DNA of 64,000 bases from NCBI RefSeq assembly GCF_000143415.4, contig NW_003314267.1, positions 3,679,138 to 3,743,137 of the forward strand. Reading direction: 5' to 3'. The position numbers were made by a program, and so were the translations under genes. Source of the DNA: Selaginella moellendorffii. Taxonomy: Eukaryota; Streptophyta; Lycopodiopsida; Selaginellales; Selaginellaceae. Of the stretch, positions 53,949 to 64,000 are shown piece after piece (the first letter of the stretch is position 1; each line of letters starts with the position of its first letter). The notes beneath the pieces are model-generated. The model worked only from the letters and a program-made list of their open reading frames with translations. It was not told where the DNA came from and searched no databases.

Positions 53949-55265
53949 CTAGGCGAAGTATCCCTGCTTGAATCGCGCGTGCATTTGCCGGAATTTCTCC
54001 CACCCATCCGCCACGCTCTCGCAGCGCTTGTACCTCTCGATCAGCACCTCGCGCAGCACCGGCCCCAGCTTGCATTTCCTCTCCACCACCCATGCATGGA
54101 CGCTCTTCACCTCCTCAAAGCTCCTCGCGGCGCTGGCCATGGTGAAGACGGTCTCTTGCGTCGGCCTCGCCTTGCAATCGCCCTTCATCTCCTCGAACAG
54201 CGGGAAGATCTTCGCTCGCTGCGTCCGATCGAACGCGTAGGCCCGGATGAGCGAGCTCCACAGGTACTTCCCTCGCGGCCTCGCCATCTCCTCGAAGACC
54301 CTCCTCGCGCGGCTCACTTTCTTACATCGCCCATACATTCGCATCAGCGCTTGCGCCACGCGAGGCTCGCCCGCGAAGCCTCCGATCACCGCCAGCGAAT
54401 GGATTGCCTCGCCGCGCCACAGATCGCTCCGCCGATCGCACCGCGATAGCATCCACACGAAATTCCTGGCGATGAAGAGCAGGGATCCATCTAGGAGAAG
54501 CAGCCGGGCAAATTGCGCGGCTTCTTGCATTTTCCCACTCTCGGCAAATGCGGCAATCAGTGCGATCCACGAGCTCGCGTTCCTCTGCCCAGCGCGATTC
54601 ATCCTCTCGAAGAACTCCAACGCCAGTTGGGGCGCCTCGCAGCGCCCATACATCGCGATCACCGCATTGCACACGTTAGAATCACCGTCCAGCCCCGCAA
54701 GCCCGAGCTTGGCGTGGATGTCTCGCCCAAACTCCAGGCACCGCGATCCAGCGCAGGCGCCAAGAACAGCGATGTAGCAATCCTCGTCGGGGCGGCACGG
54801 GCGGAGCAGCATCTTCCGGAAGAAGTACCTGGCGTGATCGAGTCGATCGTTCTGGGCGAGCGACGAGATCACGGCGGCCCACAGCGGCGCGGGCTTGGAG
54901 AAGAGATTGTCGAAGCAGCGGATCGCGCGGTGGGGGAATCCACAGCGGCCATACATCCGGATGACATGGGCAGTGATCTTGGACTCGCGCTCCAGCCGGC
55001 AGTGGATGAGATGGCGGTGGATCTGGTTGCCCTCCCTAGCGGCGCCCAGGCGGCCCGCGAGGCCCAGGATGGTGGCGTACTCGTGGGGGTGGAAGGGATC
55101 GTCCCGCCCCCTCGATTTCATCCTGTGGAGCTCCCGGAAGAGCGTCACGCGGTCGCGCTCCTCGCAGGGATGGCGCCGCACACGCGCATTCTCGCGCGCA
55201 AAGCGCTCGCGCTCGCGGAGAGCGCGCACGCGCCTTGCCCGGAGGAATGGCTTCATTCCCGCCAC
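53949..55265 (-). CDS. PPR protein, 438 aa
   Basis: Single exon. Starts MAGMKPFLRARRVRALRERE, an Arg-rich leader suited to organelle import. Repeats include ILGLAGRLGAAREGNQIHRH, RMYGRCGFPHRAIRCFDNL and AMYGRCEAPQLALEFFERM. The layout resembles the neighbouring 459-residue protein, so the two probably arose by tandem duplication and diverged. No E or DYW domain. Fragments of this gene recur inverted at 55.4-56.03 kb. Confidence 0.87.
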   Translation of the reverse strand: MAGMKPFLRARRVRALRERERFARENARVRRHPCEERDRVTLFRELHRMKSRGRDDPFHPHEYATILGLAGRLGAAREGNQIHRHLIHCRLERESKITAHVIRMYGRCGFPHRAIRCFDNLFSKPAPLWAAVISSLAQNDRLDHARYFFRKMLLRPCRPDEDCYIAVLGACAGSRCLEFGRDIHAKLGLAGLDGDSNVCNAVIAMYGRCEAPQLALEFFERMNRAGQRNASSWIALIAAFAESGKMQEAAQFARLLLLDGSLLFIARNFVWMLSRCDRRSDLWRGEAIHSLAVIGGFAGEPRVAQALMRMYGRCKKVSRARRVFEEMARPRGKYLWSSLIRAYAFDRTQRAKIFPLFEEMKGDCKARPTQETVFTMASAARSFEEVKSVHAWVVERKCKLGPVLREVLIERYKRCESVADGWEKFRQMHARFKQGYFA

Positions 55266-55384
55266 AAAACATCTGCTCTGACCTAATTCGATTTTAAAAG
55301 CACTGGTTTTCTTAGGAAATTTTTTTCTATGCGATGAAAGCTAGCACAGCCATTCTTGCCTATTCCCTACTTCTCCTGGATGGA

Positions 55385-56030
55385 TCTCTGCTCTTCATCG
55401 CCAGGAACTTCGTGTGGATGCTATCAGTGCGGTCGCCGGACGATCCATTCGCCGGCGGCGATCGGGGGCCTCGTAGGCGCAAGCACTGATGAGAATGTAC
55501 GCGGGATGCAAGAAGGTGAGTCGCGCGAGGAGGGTCTTCGAGGAGATCGCGAGGCCGCGAGGGAAGTACCTGTGGAGCTCGCTCACCCGGGCCAACGCCT
55601 CAACGAGCGAAGATCTATCCTCTCGTTTATGAATACATGAATAAGCATAACTTCTTTTATCTTCCTTCAAATCCGCCTTTGATCGGCTTTGTTTCTCTGG
55701 TTTGCAGCGAATCCAAGGCACCTCAGCTGGAATAAACGCGTTGAGATTGCTCTTGATTCAGCCAAAGGACCTTCACGAACAGAGACATCAAGTCCGGCGG
55801 GAATCTCGAAGCCAAGGTTGCTCACTTCGGTCCGGGAAAGGACGCAGTCAAAGGAACACTGGTAAAGCAAAAACTTTCTTCTTTTTCTCTTCATCTTGAT
55901 TGCTCTCTTCCACGTTCCAGAATACTGTTCGAGGAGATGAAGAGCGATTGCAAGGCGAGGCCAACGCAATAGACTATCTTCGCCATGGCCAGTGCTTCGA
56001 GGAGGTGAAGAGCGTCCGTGGCCGGTGCTG
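55385..56030 (+). pseudogene. Inverted fragments of the adjacent 438-aa PPR gene
   Basis: Two pieces match the PPR coding strand. 55390-55615 corresponds to source 54480-54240 (FIARNFVWML..., ARRVFEEIARPRGKYLW). 55915-56020 corresponds to 54205-54105 (EEMKGDCKARPTQ-like, then EEVKSV). The sequence between them (55640-55910) has no recognised source. Opposite orientation to the source, whose 5' end is only ~120 bp away. Confidence 0.85.
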
Positions 56031-56049
56031 CGCGAGCTGCTGATCGTGG

Positions 56050-56780
56050 CAAAAGTTCTTGAGATTGAGCTAACCAAATCAAGTACACAGGACTAGTCAT
56101 GATCCCATGTACAATATGAGGAGTCTGCCGCTATCCGGCAGTTCTTTGAAGCCAAAAGGTCTTGAAGCTCCAACTTTCCTGTGCTATAGCTGAGGGTTCA
56201 GATGTATCATTTTCAGGTCAACTCCGTGCGTGACAAAGGAAAATTATCATGGAATCGGCCTGTAAGGACGTGGATTGTTTTAGCGTCGACAACGCTCTGG
56301 TAAGATTTTGTTTAAATCGGCAATACTTCCTTAGGTTCATAGACCTTCTTTCTTTACAGATTCTGGCCGACATTTGATTTCTTAATATCCAAAGTCACCT
56401 AATATGAGAAAAAGTTAGAGTCTTTGAATGGGGCAATGTAAGATGTGCTTTCTCTTTCCCATGCTTCCAACTCTTCTACTCCTTAAATGTTTTAACTGCA
56501 GTGACGGATGAATTGGAGCAAGACAGCATCATGTCAGTAGGCTCAATTTTTTCATTATGAATGTGTCTTTCTCCTGAGGTTGCAGGTACCATGTTGCTGA
56601 GAAGACAATAATTAGAGCAGTATATAGTCGATGCGTTTCCATATGCTCCATCGGTGGCGATTTCCGAGGTATGCTGGAGTGGTTGCTAGCTAGTTTTCAA
56701 TTTCTTTTTGCAGGTTTTGTAAGAGAGGAAGAAATGCAAGTGGAGTGGACTCGTCAGAATCGGCTCGATTCTAACTATAT
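56050..56780 (+). pseudogene. Inverted, partly intron-less fragments of the UDP-GlcNAc pyrophosphorylase gene
   Basis: Pieces on the plus strand match successive parts of the minus-strand gene to the right: 56060-56170 matches source 58440-58280; 56230-56300 matches exons at 58170-58140 and 57940-57906 joined; 56480-56535 matches 57500-57440; 56585-56700 matches 57378-57250; 56715-56775 matches 57210-57150. Internal parts are missing and the frame is broken. The order is kept, so this is one degenerate copy, inverted next to the source 3' end. Confidence 0.85.
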
Positions 56781-56914
56781 CAACAGTTTTTTTTTTTATT
56801 GCAAAGTTGAGTTTCTAGATGACAAAATTTCTGCCCCCATCGCAGAATATCACGAACGCATTATTCACTCCACAAGAAACTGACCTTCGTTTTTTTTTTA
56901 AAAAAAAAATTCCT

Positions 56915-59159
56915 CTAGCGTATTTCACAAGGGACATGAAAGCTCCGTCCATGACATATCTCTTCGAGATTTTCGCCTGCATACGAGATCAAAGGACTGA
57001 CCTCCACTCCTGCAGGATATTCAAGTTCAAGAGACAAACTAAATACCAGTTAATCCATCCATACCAGTTAAATGTAATGGCACCGAGTGTAGAATGAAAC
57101 CTCCCGCTGCTACCACCCAGCGCATGTGGAGGCGAAGAAGTAACAATCGAGCCGATTCTGGCGAGTCCACTCCACTCGCATTCTTCACCGGAGCAAACTC
57201 TTCCTCTCTTACAACCTGCTAAAACAAGAATTTGAAAACTAGCTAGCAACCAATCCAGCATACCTCGAAAATCGCCACCGATGGAGCATATGGAAACGCA
57301 TCGAATATATACTGCTCTAATTTGATGCCTTGGACAGGCCCGTCCGCGGAAGGTATTGTCTTCTCAGCAACATGATATCTGCAACGTCAGGAGTGAGATC
57401 CAATCATAAAAGAAGAAACTTGAGTTCCAGGAGCTACTTACATGCTGTCTTGCTCCAATTCATCCGTCACTGCAGCCAAAAACTCTAAGGAGTACATTTG
57501 CATACAAATCTGAAAAAATAGAAGAGTTGGAAGCATGCGAAAGAAAAAAGCACGTCTTACATTGCTCCATTTAAAGTTCAATCGTCCTGTCTCTTGGTTG
57601 ACCGAGGAAGCGAGAGCAGGATCCAGCTCACTGTATTCCAAGACGGCCACAGGTCCGTTCTTTGCACGTCTCACGAAGACTCCAACTCTTTCTTGAGGAT
57701 ACAACTATGAAAACACGCATAGGTGACTTTGGAAGAAAGGGGGAAATTTAAAAAATCAAATATATACCTTCTTCACAGCTTTGGCAGCACAGCTGACGTT
57801 TCTATCGATGCAGTAGCCTAGAAAGAGTGGGTCTGCTACCCGAACCTGTAAAGAAAGTCTATGAATCTAACGAAGTTTACTGATTTTTTTTAAACGAAAT
57901 CGTACCAGAGCATTGTCTACACTGAAACAATCCACGTAATGAATGCCTCTCTTGGCCATATCTTCCAAATGGCCCGAGGTCTTCAAAGCTGTAAAAGTAT
58001 ACCCATTAACTTCAGTCGGAGTAAGATAGAAGTCATAACGCGTACCTGCGTAGACTCCACCATTTCCGTCTGGGGCCCTTGAAATCTGCAATGCCAGCTA
58101 TGTGATGAAACACTTAGGCTTTCAACAGCTTATCAACACCTTACAGGCAGATTCCATGATAATTTTCCCTTCCTTCGTCACGCAAGGAAGCGTCCCTTGT
58201 TGAAAGAAGATTACCTGAAATGATACACGGTAAGCATCTTCCCTTTAGCACAGGAAAGTCGGATCAAACCTGTTGTGCTTCAAGACCAAAGTACTTTTTG
58301 GCTTCAAAGAATTGCCGAGTAGCGGTGTCTGTAAATGGACTCGTCATAATGTACCATGGGATCATGACTAGCCTTCCTGTGTATTTGATTTGGTTAGCCC
58401 AGAAGAACAGTTCTCAAGAACTCTTGCATACCTGAGCCAGCCCGATTCGAGGCTAGTTTTTGTATTCTCAAAATTCTCTCTGCCTGGAGCTGAAACAGTG
58501 ACTTTCCCGAAGGCAAACCGATATCTGTTCGAAGTGGAAATGGAAACTCGTAAGAAAAAGCCAGGGAATCGAGCGATAACTTACTAATGCATCCCTTTGG
58601 ATCATTACTACCCAAGCGTGTGCCCTGCAAGAAAATGGCCAAGGTTTCCAGGCAACAAGACAAGGAATTTGAGGATACCTGGCCCCCTGACAATAGCAGC
58701 ACCGCCAGTTTTCCTTCGGAGATCGCCTTCAAGCCCAATCCCCACCATCTTTCCCTTTCCTGGGCAGTCCTTTCTTCAATACAAGACACCGACGCTTCTG
58801 CTAGCGGCACTGGATTTCTCAGAGAATCTCCTGACAAAACAAAGCGTTTAAGCTTGGACCAAAAGCGAGACCGCGAAGAAAAAATTCCTCCTAGATATCT
58901 CACCGCGCTGTAGTGTCTTCCTCGCAATCCGCGAGACGCGAGGAAGATCTACCGCCTGCAAGCAGAGATTTCTCCAGATCAAGCCACAAATTGCCACATT
59001 TCCCACCTCCAATTCGCAGATCAGCTCGTCGCGCTCCACCTCGTTCAGCTCCTTCCAGCGCCCCAGCGTGTGCTCCTGCCCGAAATCCTTGAGCCGCTCC
59101 AGGAACGCCTGTGGCGGGAGCATCGATTCGCCGCCAGCTTCGAGCAACGCCTCTCCCAT
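56915..59159 (-). CDS. UAP1: UDP-N-acetylglucosamine pyrophosphorylase
   Basis: Fifteen minus-strand exons (59159-59007, 58955-58904, 58830-58679, 58624-58585, 58524-58432, 58376-58270, 58214-58140, 58085-58046, 57988-57906, 57845-57768, 57704-57561, 57509-57442, 57378-57264, 57215-57065, 57009-56915) give 481 residues, the normal size. Nucleotidyltransferase motif LLLSGGQGTRLGSNDPKGC spans exons 3-4. Substrate-binding segments are IGLPSGKSLFQLQAERI, TSPFTDTATRQFF, RAPDGNGGVYAAL, VDNALVRVADPLFLG and REEEFAPVKNASG; TGVEVSPLISYAGENLE is near the end. It makes UDP-GlcNAc from GlcNAc-1-P and UTP in the cytosol for glycan and GPI synthesis. Confidence 0.94.
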
Positions 59160-59458
59160 GGCGCCGTGATCTCTAAAACCCTACCGGTCCTCCAAGGCAC
59201 ACCTTATATATGCGAAGAAAAAAAAACTACTGGCCCGAGAGAAAGCATATTCAATGGATGCTCTCTTACGACAGTGTTAATGAACGGATCTCACTTTGCT
59301 CCACGTACTCCGGATATAGAAAAATTCCAAAAACTCTTTGTTCTAACCATGAGCTTCTTCCGTATTGACAAATCATCGAGTTCTTCACGGAATCATCGAG
59401 TTCTTCCCAGTTCTTCACGGAAAAATCAATGCGAGGAGCTCAGCGTCTTCACTTGCGA

Positions 59459-61370
59459 TTAATCTGGAAGAAGCCAGTCAAAAAATCCCACCTTGGTATA
59501 CTTCCTTCCTTTTCCATACTCGATCAAAACGCTCCAGAGTTCCAGCACGCTCCACTTTTGTTCTAAAATCCAGTCGGCTATTCTCTGGAGCTTCGTGGTA
59601 CGTGGATCTTTGAATGTGTAGTACAACAGGAAGGGGCGGCCAGCCTGCAAAGGTTTCTCATCGTCCCAAAGCATGAATTTTTGCGACATAGAGATGCTTA
59701 CCTCCGAGGCAGCCAGCCACTGGAGCATGCTCTTAACTTCATGGTCCCCGCCAAAGACCCCACATCCCCAGTTGCCGGTGGCTACTCCACGAGCGCTTTC
59801 ACTCGAGCCACCGCATTGAATCGACTGATGGACGAGAAAGCCACAGTATGCCTTGTTAAGTTCCCTGGTACAGTAAAAAGTTCAAGGAAAAAAAAAAGAA
59901 AAGTCACAACGAAAAAGTATCGAAAACGAGAGCCTACCGCAGCATTAGCGCAGCGTCGAATTGTGCTTCTCCCGGAAACGGGAGAGCGTCAATGGCCACA
60001 ATGTGCGTTTCCTTTCGACCCCATGCATCTCTGGCTTTGTTGTCGAAGAACTTTCCAGCAAAACGAAAGCTCGAGGCATATCTATCGGGAAAATGAAATG
60101 GAAAAGAAGTTGGAACGCTTTCGTGGTAAGATAAACTTGGCGTACCCCTCATATCGATTGTAGCACTGCGTCCCGACTATTTCTATTGCTTCATTGTCTT
60201 GCATTGCCGGTAAGAAAAGCCTTCCAGCGATCAGTTCGGGATTGATTACGCATCTAATCTCCTCCTGTCACAATTGTTCACATAACTTTTAAACGTAGAG
60301 AAGTCTACCTGCAAGCATCCGGCGCCGAGTACACCACCACCTAAGACCCTGTTGGCGAAATCCACCTCCAAAACGGGAGTATCACTACCTTCTATAGTGC
60401 CATCTTCCATTACCTGAAAAGAAGAGAACAAGTTAAGGAACTGACAACGCTTGTGACTAAGACCAGTATTTGACACAGCGGTCTCGAGGAACTGCTCCAG
60501 AAAGAGAGAGGATCCTCCATCTCTTGTTCCAAAGACAACACCTTGCGCTCGTAAGAAATCATTCCTTGCGGTACGCTTTCACAAACAATCTGAAAGTAAT
60601 GCAACAAGCATATGATCTTGTGCTTGGCACTCTCTTCTCGATTCTCATCAACCAGTGCCCTGCAAAAAGCAACAGATAAACAGAAAGGAAAAAAAAACAA
60701 AGCCCGGTGTAACTTACATGAAGAGTTTATAGAAGTTTAAGTCGGGAAGATCCAATTTGTTCCTCTCTGCCGAAGGATACAAGCAGAAAAACCCGCACGC
60801 TAGAATCGATGCCACAAGCTCCTGGTGGTGATCTGCTGGCATAAGAGAATGAAGAACTCAAAGAAGAAAATGGATGAAATCTTTTACCTGGCTCAGCAAA
60901 ACCATGCCACTTTGTCCGGCGGGAAGAGCACGCAGCTGCAAAAAATCCAGTTGTGATGGAAAGCGATCGCTCACGCTGCCATCAATGTGATCCTTGACAA
61001 GCGCCGACAGCCTCAAGGCGAGCTGAGCCATCGCTGGCAGCAACGAGCCAAAGAATCCGCGACAGAAATCTTCTGGTACGAGCTGGAAGCCAGATTTTTT
61101 TGCACAACTGGATCAAGAATTTCGGCTTACCTCGCGGAAGAACAAGCCCATTCCTTGCACAGCCCTAGCCGGAAGCTTGGCATCTCTCATCCCGCCCCGG
61201 TGACGCATCTCCACGATGTAATCCAGCAGGGCCTCTCCGGACGAGACGCGGCTGATCGCCGGGCCCTGCGCAAGCTCCGAGAGCGCCATAGAAACGCCGA
61301 TCGGCCATTCCAGGACCTTGGACGCTTCATCCAGTGTGAGAGGCAACAAAGGCGCCATACCCATAGCCAT
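59459..61370 (-). CDS. PARG: Poly(ADP-ribose) glycohydrolase (PARG)
   Basis: Nine exons (61370-61131, 61082-60888, 60821-60718, 60659-60464, 60413-60309, 60264-60137, 60081-59938, 59864-59702, 59644-59459) give 486 residues. The catalytic signature GGGVLGAGCLQEE spans the junction of exons 5 and 6 (Glu pair at about 281-282), with VLEVDFANRVLGG before it and IRCVINPELIAG after it. Other family segments are GMVLLSQ, KIICLLHYF, HIVAIDALPFP, ATGNWGCGVFGGD and FDWLLPD at the end. It cleaves poly(ADP-ribose) chains to ADP-ribose in DNA-damage and defence signalling. Length matches plant PARG. Divergent from the macrodomain gene, with 74 bp between ATGs. Confidence 0.94.
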
Positions 61371-61444
61371 TAGGGCAACACACGTTCAACATTTGTTAAT
61401 ATAGAATATTCCCTAGCAATTTAAATTACCTTAGGGCTTGGGCG
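61371..61444. promoter_or_regulatory. Very short bidirectional promoter/5' leader region
   Basis: Only 74 bp separate the ATG codons of PARG (minus) and the PP2C-like/macrodomain gene (plus). Contains AT-rich sequence (taatatagaatattc) that could serve either side. Transcription may start inside the opposite gene. Confidence 0.6.
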
Positions 61445-63573
61445 ATGGAGGCAGTGATAGTCGAGCCGCCGCAGGATGCGACTGTACATGCCGTGTGCTT
61501 GCCGGAACTGGGGAGAGTGCAGGAGCGAGTTGTGTTAATTTTCCATGTAGCTTATCCGAGCGTAATAGATATTCACCTCTATTCTGTGCATCTCCAACTT
61601 CTCAAGTTACGCCGATCTCGGCTCATGGATCACATTCGAGCATCTCTGGAGCTGTCAACGTTCGGTACTCCACGAGCTCTGGAGCTCGCATTCACAAAGT
61701 AAGAGTATGTGCATTGTACTTTTTCCAAAACATCGGTGGTTCGTTTGCAGGATGAATGAAGAGCTGCGGGCTGTGGTAGGAACATCAGATTGCTGGGTAT
61801 GTGGTGGTGATTACTGCTGTTGCTGTAAATGTTTGCTTTGGTTCTGGTTATAGGATTGGTGTGCGCAAAACAGGTCCTTGGTGGTGGTGCTTGGAGACGC
61901 GCATGTGTATGTGTTTGGCGAGGCCTTTGCGTCGGTGATGCTGTGCCGAAATGGGAAGGACGAGATGCTGACCCGTCCAAGTTCTCTCTACCGTCTCAAA
62001 AATGCTAGCCCCCCGCAAAGTAGCAGTGAACCTTTTTATTACCACAAGGTACTCACTCTTTTGTTGAAATTTGTTATTCTGGAAGCTTGGTGGACGCAGG
62101 AGCGGGTGACTACAGCAGACACCTATCTTCTCGTTGCATCGGCGCACCTGGGTTGTCACATGGATGGCGATTATACTAGCGTTTTCACCACTCGGATTGA
62201 CGCAATGGTGAGTATTTTATACTTTTGATCCTCAAACGAGCTTGTAATGTGCGAACTAGTACAGGGCCTCGAGGAAGCTTGCCGCCAGATTGCTGCAGGG
62301 ACCGATGAATGCAGGACGTTCGCACTAGTTCCTGTTGGAGAGCTGCTGCGACAGAAAGTGGCCAATGGAGAGGAAGACCCAATCGATTTGAATCCCGAGC
62401 CTGTGGACGAATCTGAATCTGAATCTGAATCTGAATCTGAAGATGAAGATGAGTTCGAAGACGAAACAGCGATGATAGAGTTATATGATGTTACACCCTG
62501 TGGTTTCCGCCCCCTAGGTACGTACAGGACATCAATTATAGCTATATGACCATATTACTGCTTTCAGTCAATGGGAACGCTCAAGTACCCGAACCCTTTA
62601 TCTGTTGCAATCCCGGACCTCCTAGGGACCCCTGCATAAAGGTGATGGACCTCAAGGTAATAATACTTCAAATTTCCCTCTTGTGGTTTTTTTTTCCAGA
62701 GTTCTTGGTTTGAGATTTAGTGGCTTTTGATCAGGAAAAGGACCTCAAGCTTGTTTGTAAAGTCGGCTCTTGCAAGTTTGTGATTAAAAGCGGGGACATA
62801 AAAGAGTGGTTTGTGGACGGAAGGAAGGACGCAATTGTAGTTCCTGTTGGAGGTCAGATACACAGAGGTAACGCAAAGGGGTATTTGGCATTTTGACATG
62901 AGCTTTTGTCTTTTCTTTTCTCTTCAGAAATAGGTTTTGCCACTGGGTCGAGCTTTACTGGCTTGGATATCATGTAAGTGTCTTTCCTTATTTCGTTTTC
63001 CACCTTTTAACTGACTCGTTTCTCAGCCCTTCAGGAGGACTGCCAGCACCTAAAATCATTATTACTAGAGGCCCAAAATACTTCAAAGACATGGAGACGG
63101 AAGCTGCCAAGCAACTTGGTCTCACTTATGAGTATGTCGGAGTGTGTAGCAAATTTGATACATTGTGCTTTTGCTACTACAGGAACGCTATAACATTTGC
63201 TCGCAAGAAAGGCGTGAAGCACATAGCGCTCCCAGCTATCTCGTGCGGATGTGGCGGGTTTGTTGCTCACACTTTACCTCTTGTATACTGAGTTCGCATT
63301 GTGTTTCAGGGTTCCTCTGGATAAAGCGGCACGGATTGCTGTGGAAAGCGTACAAAAGGCACTCAAAAGTGCTAAAGCGTCCATTGAGGTAAGCTGCCCT
63401 GGATTAGACATGCCTTTGTTATTCAGTGTTCGAAATTGTAGGTTCACTTTGTCATAAAGGACGAACCCGCCTGGAGAGTGTGGGTAGCTGCAACAGACCT
63501 CCTTGCATTTTGGAATTATGATCGCTACCTATCTTATCGGTGCAACAGACCTCCCTATCCAGTCCGTGAATGA
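61445..63573 (+). CDS. PP2C-like / macrodomain fusion protein
   Basis: Twelve exons (61445-61698, 61751-61796, 61854-62048, 62100-62207, 62265-62517, 62568-62656, 62735-62867, 62928-62973, 63027-63131, 63183-63257, 63310-63388, 63442-63573) give 504 residues. Residues ~1-245 resemble a PP2C fold (ALELAFTKMNEELRAV; SLVVVLGDAHVYVFGEAFAS; DTYLLVASAHLG) but lack the metal-binding Asp residues. An acidic Glu-Ser run follows at about 250-270. Residues ~316-485 form a macrodomain: DAIVVPVGG in place of the usual VNAAN loop, FATGSSF, ALPAISCGCGG, and ARIAVESVQKAL. Macrodomains bind ADP-ribose or its derivatives. Pairing with PARG supports a role in ADP-ribose metabolism; activity is uncertain. Confidence 0.8.
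62409..62440 (+). repeat. In-frame hexamer repeat (gaatct)n coding Glu-Ser
   Basis: About five consecutive gaatct units encode the alternating Glu-Ser linker of the macrodomain protein. Likely length-variable between alleles; potential CK2-type phosphorylation sites. Confidence 0.8.
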
Positions 63574-63727
63574 GAAGTAGAATAGTTACACCTGGTTTGT
63601 TTTGGCTTAAATTGGATTTAATAGATAAACTAGTCCAGTAAACTTTGCGCGTGATGATCTCCGGGCTGGGCTCCCGCGACGCGCAGCGCATCTTCTTGTC
63701 CGTGGATCTCAAGGGGCCGAGGCCGTG

Positions 63728-64000
63728 ATGGCGGCGATGATCGAGTCATGCTGCGACGCCGCCGGGATCGCGAGCGCCCGCGCGACGGCAGCGCGAGAAG
63801 AGCTGGAGGCCAGGTTGAAGGAGAGGGACGAGGCCAACATCAGAAATTTTCGGTGATCTCTCGCGGTGCTTGCAACCACAGGAGAGTGATGGGGGGCTGA
63901 AGGTGGCGAGGGAGATCTCTCACCATTCCTACCTCAAGAAGAGGCAAGACAAGAAGCTGGAGGAGCTCAAGGACACACTCATCGACGAGGAGTTGCTGTT
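63728..64000 (+). CDS. Possible start of an unknown coiled-coil protein (partial)
   Basis: An ATG at 63728 begins MAAMIESCCDAAGIASARAT followed by a Glu/Arg-rich helix (AREELEARLKERDEAN). A donor (gtgatc) near 63853 and an acceptor near 63884-63890 would join in frame to VAREISHHSYLKKRQDKKL..., which is also charged and helical. The gene runs off the window. No family recognised, and the splice junction is a guess. Confidence 0.4.

Noticed and set aside
52495-54093. Longer start (54093) for the 459-residue PPR gene
   Set aside because: The extra 73 residues overlap the neighbouring PPR coding end and are low-complexity; the ATG at 53874 starts a good organelle leader.

Overview
The window is nuclear DNA of a land plant with a compact genome. 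Genes are dense, most introns are about 45-110 bp with GT-AG ends, and several proteins are plant-typical (RABB1, chloroplast FtsZ2, kinesin-14, DYW-type and other PPR proteins, GDSL esterase, MiAMP1-like antimicrobial peptides). The tiny introns, the many intron-poor PPR genes and the gene content fit a lycophyte such as Selaginella moellendorffii. That species call is inference, since no search was possible.

Layout. 1-8 kb: 3' end of a Rab2/RABB1 GTPase, a B-type cyclin, a small unknown protein (minus), ribosomal protein eL8/RPL7a, an orphan intronless gene, and FtsZ2 (minus). 8-23.4 kb: an intact kinesin-14, a 2.1-kb near-perfect palindrome, and a block (PP2C-like remnant, small secreted peptide, intronless PRP4-type kinase) that recurs at 19.0-23.4 kb together with a decayed kinesin copy. 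A single F-box gene lies between the two blocks. 24-35 kb: VPS35, a cap guanine-N7 methyltransferase, a mosaic of pseudogene pieces, a MiAMP1-like gene and NUP133. The mosaic shows that the VPS35-methyltransferase-NUP133 set was once duplicated in tandem and then lost reciprocally. 35-44.5 kb: remnants, two AT-rich tracts, a DYW-type PPR gene with an inverted fragment beside it, a second MiAMP1-like gene, and an inverted NUP133 fragment. 44.5-48.3 kb: an intron-rich HslU (ClpY) ATPase gene with a mitochondrial-type leader, then a GDSL esterase. 48.4-55.3 kb: four intronless PPR genes in a row on the minus strand. 55.3-59.2 kb: inverted fragments of the neighbouring genes and UDP-GlcNAc pyrophosphorylase. 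59.4-63.6 kb: poly(ADP-ribose) glycohydrolase, divergent from a PP2C-like/macrodomain fusion gene with only 74 bp between start codons. The right edge may hold the start of another gene.

Functional links. The divergent glycohydrolase/macrodomain pair is the best candidate for an undescribed system: both would act on ADP-ribose, and a shared promoter would co-express them. HslU points to a bacterial-type protease in an organelle. The PPR genes fit the heavy organellar RNA editing of lycophytes. A second theme is genome dynamics: tandem segmental duplication with differential decay, plus truncated inverted copies lying beside their source genes. Exon boundaries were read by eye; in every spliced gene the joined exon lengths keep the reading frame.
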